A stretch of DNA of 64,000 nucleotides from Marsupella aquatica (lineage: Eukaryota > Marchantiophyta). The notes under the pieces were generated by a model. That model saw only the letters and a list, made by a program, of their open reading frames with translations. It ran no database searches and was not told where the DNA came from. How positions within the stretch are numbered: the first letter of the stretch is position 1; every line of letters begins with the position of its first letter. The position numbers and the translations under genes were made by a program. Location: the NCBI GenBank assembly GCA_973895155.1, contig OZ316894.1:7130001-7194000 (forward strand), given 5' to 3'. This document shows positions 49,680-59,411 of this stretch, piece after piece.

Positions 49680-50790
49680 CTGCGATGAGGAGTCCCATTA
49701 CAACTTTATTGGGGACTGGTTGGGGCAAGGTATGGGCTTGGAAAGGAGCAGCCCCTTAAGACCATTTTGTGAAGAATTGAAAATAAGATACAAGCCCCAA
49801 CTTCTCTAATCACCCGATAGACCATTCACACTGTTAAAAAAATATCAAGAGGAAGGCCTCTGGGTTAGAAGCTTGGCCCAAAGAGGGGGGCCTTCTAGAG
49901 CCCGAGGATCGGATAGCCGCCGGATGCAAGGAATCTGAGTTGAGCTTAGCTCTATCAAGGAACTTGTAATCAAGTCTACTTAATTGCTCGGTGAACTCTG
50001 GGATGAATATCGCACAATTTGTAGAAATGAAGGAGTATCGCACAATTTATAGAAATGACTTCAATGACAAAGTCGTGGCCCTACCGAATGCACAATGTTG
50101 GATGAGCCGGACACTGCAACCTCTATGCGACAAGAGGTGACACAAAAGAACGAGATACATGGGAGCTGAACGTACCATGCAAGTGATTGACAACGTGCAT
50201 ACAATTTTGCAAAGGATGCAAAATTGTTTTTATTCTTCACAAAAATAGTTGATGTTGGAAGAGGCATCCCTCAAACCAACGCCATCGATGCCAAAACTAA
50301 ATGAAATCTATTTCAAAACCTCCGATACAAAACTATATTCAAAATCTATTGGGAATATGACTCAACCACAACTACTCACGGTAGTTGGCACAAAGATATG
50401 GGTAAGACAGTCGTGGAGGAGTAGAAGGACCTCAACATTCTACACGAGATTGGCGCAGAAAGAGATTTGGGTAAAATAAATTATCTATGATCACACAGTT
50501 GGAAGAGACATTCCTCCAACCAAGGCCCTGGTTCCCAAAAACCATTCAGATAAGGAAATCTCCTTCACAAGCTTAAAGTAGATAAAAATGTGAGCATACG
50601 CAATCTAAATTTTCCGGCGCCCAATATCTATGCGAGACTCGCATTATCCTCAAAATGCTTCAAAAACTTAAGACTCTCCCAAATGACTTCAAAACTTAAT
50701 CGCGCCAAGAAGATGGCATCCACTCATCCGAGTTTGGAGTGGATGCGCAAGAGTCAAGGAATGCTAGAGATACTATAGTGTGAACCTCGA
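49680..50790 (+). pseudogene. Decayed plus-strand coding sequence, unknown family
   Basis: From about 49690 one plus frame has coding look (HYNFIGDWLGQGMGLERSSP, then KYQEEGLWVRSLAQRGGP, then LLGELWDEYRTICRNEG) broken by TAA, TGA and TAA, each one C-to-T change from a Gln or Arg codon. Further on, VGRGIPQTNAIDAK (near 50258) and TVGRDIPPTKALVPK (near 50498) look like two diverged copies of one segment. No family recognised. It lies directly upstream of, and may belong with, the gene at 50842-52653. Confidence 0.4.
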
Positions 50791-50976
50791 CAGATAGTGT
50801 CTGTGGTTAGCAACTTAATTCAACAGTGCCCAATTGCTAGCATGTCTTACAATCCTGATTCTAGTTATGAACCTACGGAAAGACCCACCTACACCCGGTC
50901 TCAATATGAGCACCTTTTTTTTAGGGAGGATCTTCCTGAAGACTCTGATCCACCCTCAGATGGTGAAACTTATAGA

Positions 50977-51452
50977 CCCGGGTACGCAACTCTTATATAA
51001 TAGACAGGGGTCTACATTTTTATATGGACTAAAAAGTTGGCTATACAAAATAATTAAAATTTGAAAAAACCTGGGTTTCCCACTTTTAAAAATTTTCAAG
51101 TCATATAAAAGGTTTGGTTTCCTTCATTTTCCATATGAAATTAAAAAATATTCCTATACATGTTGTAATTTTTATTAAAAGATTTTTAAAATTTTAATAA
51201 AAATCCTAAAAAGCTGGCTAGTTTGGTTGTAGACCCCTATATTAAAAAAAACCCATATAATTTGGTTTTGATCAACTTTTTGTACATCAAAACATGTTTG
51301 GTTTTTTTTTTAAGTTACATTTTTGGATTCCTTGAGTTCAGAGGTACAAGACTTTAGTAGACTAAAATGAAATCTAAGATGGTCAATTGGATATAAGGCC
51401 ATTATAAGGAATTAAAAACTTGCCTTATAAAAAGGGGAGTTGCATACCCGGG
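50977..51452. mobile_element. 476-bp TIR element (CCCGGGTA family) in coding sequence
   Basis: Inverted ends CCCGGGTACGCAACTC and GAGTTGCATACCCGGG match at 15 of 16 bases. The perfect 8-bp target duplication CTTATAGA lies at 50969-50976 and 51453-51460. The interior is AT-rich with AAATTTTTAA-type tracts and lacks ORFs. Removing it rejoins the host reading frame. Confidence 0.9.
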
Positions 51453-51664
51453 CTTATAGATCTTATGATAATTCTCTTGAGTCATCCCCAAGGCAAGGAT
51501 TTGAAGATGTTGAAGCTGCATTACGGTCAAACCCAAATTTAGTGGCAGTGGTCACCTTGTCTACCCAAACCCCCAGGAATGCTACTATTGAAAGCAGGTA
51601 CCCCAGACATCCTGAGTCACAAATGCACAGGTATGTCACCACTTGCAAAATAATGCAGGCCAAT

Positions 51665-51970
51665 CTCGGGGGTTTCATTTCCACAAAAATAGCATATCAC
51701 GTGCGACGAAGGATAGGGTCATTTTATTGGTTCTAAGGGAAGACTTAAGAATTTTTGTAGAAGAACAATAGGGTCTTTTTAATTCAATTTTGAGACTTAT
51801 AAGAACATTAGGGTCTTTTTAATCCAATTTTTAGAATATTCTGGAATATTCCAAGAATATTCCAACTTTATAGGGGTTAAAAAATAAATATTTTTTCTTA
51901 CATTTTAGGGGGTCCGAGGCCTGAAAACGTCGCAGGTGATGGGAGGTCCCCATATAGTGAGACCCCTGAG
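51665..51970. mobile_element. 306-bp TIR element (CTCGGGGG family) in coding sequence
   Basis: Ends CTCGGGGGTTTCA and TGAGACCCCTGAG, with TIR similarity reaching about 43 bp to the shared CACSTGCGACG block. The perfect 8-bp duplication AGGCCAAT lies at 51657-51664 and 51971-51978. It shares ends and length with the element at 49055-49362. Removing it rejoins the host frame (IMQAN|RPPVGELWRYYY). Confidence 0.9.
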
Positions 51971-52653
51971 AGGCCAATAGACCACCGGTTGGAGAACTTT
52001 GGAGATACTACTATCTGAAGAAGACTGAGGCAAGCTACATCTTTGATCTTAGGTGTCTTGGTACTTCTAGAGTGGAGATGGCACAATTTGATGAGTTTTG
52101 GACTGACTCTATCTACTTCCGACCCATACTGGCTATGATGCTGCTACAAGGTGATGTGAAGGTGGAGGATCCTGATTTAGTCCTAATATATTTTGGGAAC
52201 TTTGCAGCTTATGCTCTGGATTTTATAATCTCTTTCCTTATGCAAAGTAAGAAGTCTACTCCTCTTCAGAATGATTACATTCCACAAAAGCCCAAGGTTG
52301 TACTCGTTTCGACCAATACCTTAGCTGATAAACAGAGGATATGGAATAATGTTACCTCTCAGACTCTTACAGAATTCAACCGATACTTCAAAGATCATGT
52401 TATTTGGAGGTTTCATCCATTCTATTCTAGAATGATGAGAACTGAAGATTTCCTATTCCATTACCCTCAAGTTTATGCTGCTACCTGCAATCACTATGAT
52501 GTGATTGGAATTTACCGAGAGGCACTTCGTATAGATTCATGTTACTTAATGAAGAGAATGCCTCTTATGTATCCTGTGAGACAACTAAGATGCCTACCCT
52601 ATTCTCGAGGATCACCGCATCAAGCAGAACTTATGGAAGTCACTCAAGCTTGA

Positions 52654-54050
52654 ATTGTTACCCTTGTGGAGCTTCTCAAACCAAATGATATTCGACAACA
52701 GACCATAAGAAGAGTCTAAGTCCTTTTTAGTTAGTTGTTTTTAGAGTAGTGTATCTTTTCCAGTTTTTCTAAATATGTTATAAAGCTTTAGAAACTATGA
52801 AACTTATCTAGTGCATAGTCTGTACCTAGGAGAACCCACTGATTAATTTTCATAGCTTTCTGAGCTAGGAGTAGAAAGTTAAAAATAGTTGAATTTGGTA
52901 AGTCTTTAAGTCTACCATGTTTATCGGATTACGGGTTACGCTTTACGGCTTAAGACTTTACGACTTTATGGTTTTACGGGTTAGAACTTTTTACGAGTTT
53001 ACGGGTTCTTACTTAGCCATTTTCTGGCACTCCACTTACTGAATTGTTGTTTTAACTTTTGGAGGGGTATGAAGAGGGATGTCTCTTCGACCCTATGACC
53101 TCTCACTCTGTAGATTTTTACTATAAGACCCCTCTACCACTAGTGTAATTTATGGTTAAGTTATGCATTTTTGCCTCTTCCTTGTTTTAAACCCATTGAT
53201 CATGAATCTATGAGTTCAAGATCAGGTTTAACAATAGGAGAGTCTTACCTCCTTCTTGTGTTTGCACTTCTGTTTATAAACACAGGAAGTAAAACCCATT
53301 TGTGCAAAATCTTTGGATGTTGTAATGACAGATTCCTCTTTGGTGACTCATTGCGATTTCCTAAGTTCTTAAAGTTAACTCATTGAGCTTTAAGTCTTAT
53401 TGAAATTGATGGATTTTCTTTCATGTTGCTTAGTACCATCTAAATGTTGAAGTAGTCACCCTTTTAGATCTTGTCTGAGTACCACTTAGAAAGAAAAGAC
53501 AAGACGTGTCGACGACACTTTAAAAGAGTACTCTAATAAGCACATTAGATCTGAAAAGCAATATGGATTTGAATCCTTAAGTCTTTTCATTTTGACTTAT
53601 GTCTAAGGAGCAACCTTGGTCAATTTCAAACTCCCTTAGCATACTTTAAGATATTTTCCCTTGTGTTTTGTTAATCATTTCCTTTTCATTAATTTATGGT
53701 TATACAATGCTGAGTTACCATTAAAAACTACTCACCGCTGTGGAGCGATCTTCAAAATACCATAGTAAAGTAATCAAACTTGAGTACTAACTATGTGTAG
53801 AAAACATCTTAAGTCTATTATTGTTGTTTAAATCTATCAAACCAACCCCATCTTGTTCTTTACGGGAACGAATACCGAGTTTGACGACCTTTAAGTGTGT
53901 TTTTGGTTCTTCATAGCAAACTACATGCAAAGCCATTTCCTTTGCAAATACCATCAAAAATTAGAATTATGTTTTAATTTTCAAAGCACCCGCTTTCACA
54001 CGACCTTAAAAAAATAGAGCCCGAGAGCATTTTTGCGAGAGAGCAAAGGT
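52654..54050. other. Non-coding, with a TTTACGG microrepeat patch
   Basis: 3' flank of the unknown gene. At about 52925-53010 degenerate TTTACGGGTT/TTTACGACTT units recur 8-9 times. No other supported feature. Confidence 0.45.
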
Positions 54051-54051
54051 G

Positions 54052-54074
54052 TTGCGAAGCCCTTTGCTTCGCAA
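54052..54074. other. Perfect 8-bp-stem inverted repeat
   Basis: TTGCGAAG-7 nt-CTTCGCAA. It lies in a patch enriched for TTGCAAA/TTTGCAA words (54030-54150). No T-run follows, and no function is assigned. Confidence 0.5.
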
Positions 54075-54259
54075 TGGTTTTGCAAACTTGAGATACTACA
54101 TGCAAAACAAAAAGGATTGCAAATTGCAAAGCGGATTGCTTTGCAAATCTTTCCCGCTTGTACATTAGCAATCGGCCGCCGCGTACTCAACGCCATTTCA
54201 CAAGTTTCAAGCGTAGGGAGGGAGAAGGGAGCTCGCGCACGCTTGGGGGTGGCTTAGCT

Positions 54260-54799
54260 ATGGATTCCAGTGGAGCCAATGGAGGTGATGGGGCAGGGGT
54301 GAGTGACAGTGGCAATGGGAATGAAGGCAATGGGGAGCAGGAGAGGAATCGATGGACTGATTTGATGGCTGAGCACCTCAATGCAACACAGTTGAGCCGC
54401 TTAGATTTGACTACACCAGCAGGGATTGCTTCTTTGAGTGCAATCCTAGGGCAAGCCTTGAAAACGGGAGTAGCTACAGGGAATGTTGCAAGGGAGGAGA
54501 GCAAAGGAGTGCAGCTCAATAGAAGGCAAGAGAGAAGAAGCGTAAGAAGAAGGAGAGGGCCAAGGCAGAAGTAGTCTCACCTGCTGCCCTAGAAAAGAAG
54601 AGGAGGAGAGAGGAACAAGATGAGAGAAGAGCGTGCAGCGGGAGGAGCAGCGAAAGGAGGAAGAGAGGAAGAAGTTGCCTATGATTGCCTTGATTGAAGG
54701 CATTCCTACTGAACTGGCCTACACCGGGGCAAAGAGCACTATCAGGCTTATGGTGCGCTCCAATTTTGCACGAGGAGTTGAGTGGGGGAAACTCAGCAA
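54260..54799 (+). pseudogene. Decayed charged/coiled-coil ORF, truncated by the gypsy LTR
   Basis: ATG 54260 opens MDSSGANGGDGAGVSDSG and continues RNRWTDLMAEHLNATQLSRL. Coding character then moves to a second frame (KKRKKKERAKAEVVSPAALE) near 54530 and a third (EEERKKLPMIALIEGIPTEL) near 54640, ending abruptly at the putative LTR start. The Lys/Glu-rich middle suggests a coiled coil. It could be an old retroelement gag or a host gene; family not recognised. Confidence 0.45.
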
Positions 54800-55640
54800 G
54801 TGTGGTGCGTCCCATGGCTCCCTAAACCCAAGAAACCCCCCAGCTCAAGCCGATTCCCGCAGGTTTCGCGCTTGGTGAGGCTGTTTCCGCGGCTTAGCGG
54901 CATGGGACGCTGCTAACCTCCTCCTACTCTTACTATTAGTCTTTTACCCACATATACTGGACAGATCCTTCATCGGGTCATGAGATACGTAGCCGGCCTA
55001 ATCTAGGCCGTCCCTTGTCTTCCTCTCCTTCTGGTTAGGTATGTTTGGATTCCGCCGCCGGAATGATCCCCAATAGGCTTGGTTAAGCCGCTAAGACCTC
55101 TCTCAGCTCGACACATCCAACTCTCACTCCCTTGTTTACTTTCCTTCCTTCTGGTAGATGTGGGCACTCTTCACACAAGTTAATGCGACACACAAATAGC
55201 AAAATGACTCCTTCTGACTGAGTCATACCATGCACTTGCCATACAAACAGTACATCTCATACACAAGTTCTGCGAACTAAGCCGTGAGGCCAACTCTATT
55301 CAGCTCTTAGGCATGAGAAAACATGAATATACACAAGGTCACGGTATGACTAACCGAGAGCTTCTCTTACTACTTGATCCCATCCCGGCTGGTGCAACTA
55401 AAAACTTGCTAACGAAGAGGCCCTGAGCTCCCCGCTGCCCAGGTACTTATCCTAGTAGTGGATCCGCCTAATTCTTTGCAGCGTAAGCCTAATCTACCTA
55501 ACAGTAATCTACCTGCCCGAAACTACCTATGTACAGCAAGGCAGGAGCACAAGTGTTGCTCCTACCAGTGGAACCGCAATCCCACTAAGCTAAGTGTCAG
55601 GGCCGCTCCTGGTCCTGATCCTAATCCTAAACTTGGAGAT
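54800..55640 (-). repeat. Probable 3' LTR of the gypsy element (approximate limits)
   Basis: The interrupted charged ORF ends at about 54799 followed by TGTGGTGCGTCCC, a plausible TG terminus. The inner limit is uncertain: no unambiguous polypurine tract or CA end was found between 55400 and 55700. The partner LTR lies outside the window. Confidence 0.4.
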
Positions 55641-55715
55641 CAGCGCCCGCCCTGCCCACTCACGCCTCCTACCTCCATGTCCGCCTTTCCTAAAAGGAAC
55701 GGCGCCCTTGCACCG

Positions 55716-58700
55716 TCACGACACCGGTGGTGGATCCTCAATGGACGCCCCCAATGCTTCCTCCGCAACCACTGCCGTTGGTCCATCCTCTGACAGATTA
55801 CCTGCCTCTGACCGAGTCAACTTTTCGGCATGACTGGGCCCACCCTCAGCTTCGGCATCGGCTCGGGAATCATTCTCGGCTACGGCCTCAGCCTCGGCTT
55901 CAGCCACTGTCTCCCCGGCTTGCTCAAGAGGTGGATCTCGGATACCGGCCTCATTATTGAGTAGTCTGGCTTGGGCCGCGCCATCCCCACCTTTGGTGAT
56001 AGCGGAATCTATTGCCGTGCTCATGCCGGAGGTTGGTGTTGGGTCTACCTCCTTGGTCACCACGGCCAGTGGAGTCGTATTACTCCTTGACCCTGAAGGT
56101 TTCCGCTTCTTCTTCTTTTCTGGTTCGGCAACTGGTCCCTTCCCCTTCCCACTTACTTCCGTCACTGGTGCAGGTGGCGCGGCTTGTTCTTCGGCCAGTA
56201 CCACTCCTGGTAACTTGGTTGCCCCAATTGGAGTTGGGCCTGATGAAGACAAGCACTTAAATACTGCGGCTTGTTTCTTCAGCCGCTCTGTTTGGTTGTC
56301 GGCCCGTCGCTGTAGGTTCTCCATCTTCCTCGTGAGTTCCTCCAACTCCTCCTGGGTCTCATCCAGGTCCCTGCGCGCCTCCTCTAGTTCCTTCTAGGCT
56401 TCCTCCCGTTCCCTGTGGGCTTCCTCCAGTTCTTTCTTCAAGGTAGCCCTCTCCTCCCGTGTTGCTCTTAGCTCCTTGTCGAGCTCCGCTACGACCTTAG
56501 ACTCCATGTTATTCATCTTGGCATAAGTCTGGTCGAGCTGGGCGTCCTTCTCCCGCAGGTCGGCCTTGAAGCTGGCCGTCAGGGACGCAAGCTCCTGCTG
56601 TAGCGCAATAATCCCTTGATAGGATTTCCCTAACTCGGCCTCCTTCTGCTCAAGGACTCCGCGGATTTTCTCGAGCTCCCCCTTCAATGCCCTCTCCCTT
56701 CTCTGAGTCTCCGCCGTGACCCGGTTGTTGACTGCTATATGGGCCTCTTCTGCGTTTCTCAGCTCCTTCCATTTCTCCCTGTCCTTGATTGCGTCGGCCA
56801 ATTCTCCCTGGGTCTGAGTCAGTTTATCCTTGATAATCTGATTATCAGCCTGCGCTGTGTCCAACTGCCCCTGTATGATGTTCAGCTCATGCCGCTTAAT
56901 CCTCAGTTCATCTTGGGCTTTCTTGGCCGCCTTTAGATCTTCAATCTCGGCTTCCATCCTCCTAAGCCGCCGGATGACCTCATCCTTCTTGCTTCTCTCT
57001 AAAGCCACCGCTTCTTCTAATTGGTTCTTCTCCAACTGCTCCCTATGGAAAAAGGGTCCTACCTCCAACTCCTCCCCAAAGATGCCGAGCGCAAGTTCCC
57101 CACACATCTCACCATACTCCATGGCTCTATTCTTAGCATAGGTGGAGTAAGTAGAAGTGATCGGCATCGCCCATCGCGGCCTCTGCTCCCAAGCCGTCTT
57201 GCGGATCTCTTCAATCGTGGCTAGAGGTTTGCTTCCTTTTTTGGCTAGGCGCCTGATGTCCTCTGGCCAATCTCCTCCTGGCAAATCCTTTTCCCTGGCC
57301 AGGGCTGCCTTCTCTTCCTGCCTGATTCGCTCCTGAAATTCCTGCGCCGTCTGTTTTATGCCGTCAAAGCTCGGGGGAGCAACATCTGGTGGGGGAGACT
57401 CAGGGCTACTCTGCTGGTTGGGGTCCCCTCGTACTACCCTTGGAAGTGTGGGGATAAACCGGCCACAGGTCCTTACTCCTGGAACGTGATGGTCCGACCC
57501 ATAGCCGGAGTTATCATGGCTGCAGTCCTCCACTGCCTCCTCTACTTCTTGGACTTCCGGCTTCTCCCTCTCTTCTTCGTCGGTAGGAGCTTCAGGCAAT
57601 TCTACCTCAGATTCAGAGCTTGAGACTCCCACGTACATTCAAACACCTGGCTTGGATTCTGGCCTGATTCTGCTTAGGTTGACCTCTGGGGCAGTGTCCT
57701 GCATTGTTGCCGTTGCCGTTGTCGTTGCCGATGCCGATCTCTTCTCCTTCTCTAGTAGTTTCAGCAGATTCTGCATGCCTGGTTGCTGCATCGGCAAGTC
57801 CTCCATCCTTGGCCTAAACACCTGCTCGATCGTAGGGCTAATAGGTGGTTGAGGCTTCTCTACTACCGGCCTCGGTGCTGGGGCTTCCTCGGGTGCCCTT
57901 ACCTGCAGGGGAAGTACTGGGGCAAAGGTCTGACCTCTGGCATACCGGCACAACAGCGGCATGTGATAGCCAAGCCGCGACACGCTCCCCATGCCGATTA
58001 CCTGCTGCTCCTCCTTTAAGATCTTCTTCAATTGGTTGAGGAGGTACCCATTGTACGTAGTCCCGGCTTGGGTCTGGCCTCTCTGCCAGATAGACCTGTG
58101 CGTTGCCGATCTCTGCCCTCGGCAAGTTACAATGCATGGTCACCCGCAAGAAGTTGATCATCTCTCCTATGTGCGGGTTGGTGCAGGTGTTCCGGAAGAA
58201 GCCATTCTTCGTTGATGGCCCGGGGAACGACCGGAACTCCTTGTCAGGCAAGGTCTTCTTGGTATCAACTTTGGTCTTATTACCTATCGGCAAGCCAAAC
58301 ACTTCGGCAATCACCTTGGGAGTAAGATAGAAATCCTTCCCATATATCCTCGTGCAATTGGTCTGAATCCGGTACCTCCGGCTTCAGCCATGGTAATCTT
58401 ACAAAGGCCTCTAAGCCGGATCCGGCCATGAAGCCTTGGTACTTCTTGGTCTGCATGGCCGTAAAGCATGCATCCTCCTCCCGTGCAAAATGTAGTTGCA
58501 CCTCCACTGGTAGGGTTGCCGCCCAGCCCTTCCAGGTGTCATCCCTGGTTGGAATGGCATTGATGGGATCGTCCTCCTCCTCTTCGGCTTCTCCCTGCCT
58601 CCTGCTCTGCTGCTTGGCTGGCCTCCTTGGTGCCGCCGACCTCGTTCTTTTTGCCGGGGTGGCTTCATCGTTGACGGCTCCCTTCCTCTTCATCTCTGCT

Positions 58701-59308
58701 GCCGTGGAGGTTTCTCCTAGCACCGTTTCTGGGGTCCACCTTTCCGTGCTACCCTTTAATTCCCAGTGTATGTCGTTGCAGTTCTTGATGGCCTCTCAAA
58801 TGCCGATGATTCTATCTTCACAAAACAGAAGATCGTCGAGCTGATTGGAAGTAGGAGTCCACAAGAACTCGGCGTTGATGAGTTTGCCTCCTAAGAAAGC
58901 CGTCTTCTACAGCTCCCACAATCGAGCGAGCTCCTGTCGTTCTCGAGCTGCCCTTTCTGATTCTTTGTCCTCGTAAGTCTTGATGTACTCAGTTTCCCGT
59001 TCGAACAGGCATCCCTAGAAATGTGCCGCTTGATTGACGTTGCTCATACCCTCCTTGAGTCGATCGTTGGTATCTGTTCCCACCCCGCGTGCTTGCCTAA
59101 GCAGCTGACAGTAGTTGGCCTCCCATAGTCGTCTGCCTAGTTCGTGCTCACAAATGAGCCACCATCTCCTGGAAGCGCTCCTTACCCCTCTCCTCTTCCT
59201 GTCCTTTCTCCCGTTGATCTTTCCTAGCCGCCGATGCTTAGCGCGCCCTAACCCTAATCTTGTTTTCACCCCCAGCGTCCTTACCTCCAGCCTCGGCCCG
59301 GGTTCCAT
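55716..59308 (-). pseudogene. Additional ORF of the gypsy element (Athila-like segment plus coiled coil)
   Basis: About 1,190 codons on the minus strand between integrase and the LTR. Order: basic N-terminus; KRKGAVNDEATPAKRTRSAA (nuclear-signal-like); a globular segment RIYGKDFYLTPKVIAEVFGL...LPRAEIGNAQVYLAERPDPS that resembles the ORF1-type domain of Athila and plant transposon proteins; a Pro-rich stretch; a long Glu/Lys/Arg heptad-rich coiled coil (57200-56280); and an acidic Ala/Glu C-terminus ending PPPVS. Breaks: TAG 59015-59017, TAG 58908-58910, TGA 58796-58798, TGA 57639-57641, TAG 56394-56396, plus frame changes near 58380 and 58020. Function is unknown; such ORFs are variously called envelope-like or aORF. 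Confidence 0.75.
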
Positions 59309-59411
59309 AGTCGCCCCTAATTGTTTATATTTTCCTTGTTTTGTCCCTATACTAAGGTGTTTCTAGGGTGCACGCCTGCTTTACCCACTTAACTGGCCGA
59401 GTGATTCCTGG

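Larger units (their letters stand above)
50842..52653 (+). pseudogene. Unknown-family gene interrupted by two TIR elements
   Basis: The plus-strand frame starts at ATG 50842 (MSYNPDSSYEPTERPTY) and runs to 50976, resumes at 51461-51664 and then 51979-52653, with both elements and one copy of each target duplication removed. The three segments join in a single frame without internal stops, about 340 codons, ending TGA at 52653. The N-terminus is polar and acidic; the rest is mixed alpha-type with a hydrophobic segment (LVLIYFGNFAAYALDFIISF). No catalytic motif or known domain is visible. The open frame across two insertions indicates it was a real gene until recently. A capsid- or gag-like structural protein is conceivable from the composition but not supported by motifs. 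Confidence 0.65.

Noticed and set aside
51665-51970. Pairing the 47662 terminus with the right end at 51970 as one large element
   Set aside because: The right end already has a local partner at 51665 with a perfect AGGCCAAT duplication, and AGGGAACT does not recur at 51971.
55957-56397. 146-codon plus-strand ORF and other plus ORFs opposite the gypsy genes
   Set aside because: Serine-rich antisense shadows of the Glu/Lys-rich coiled-coil and acidic coding region.
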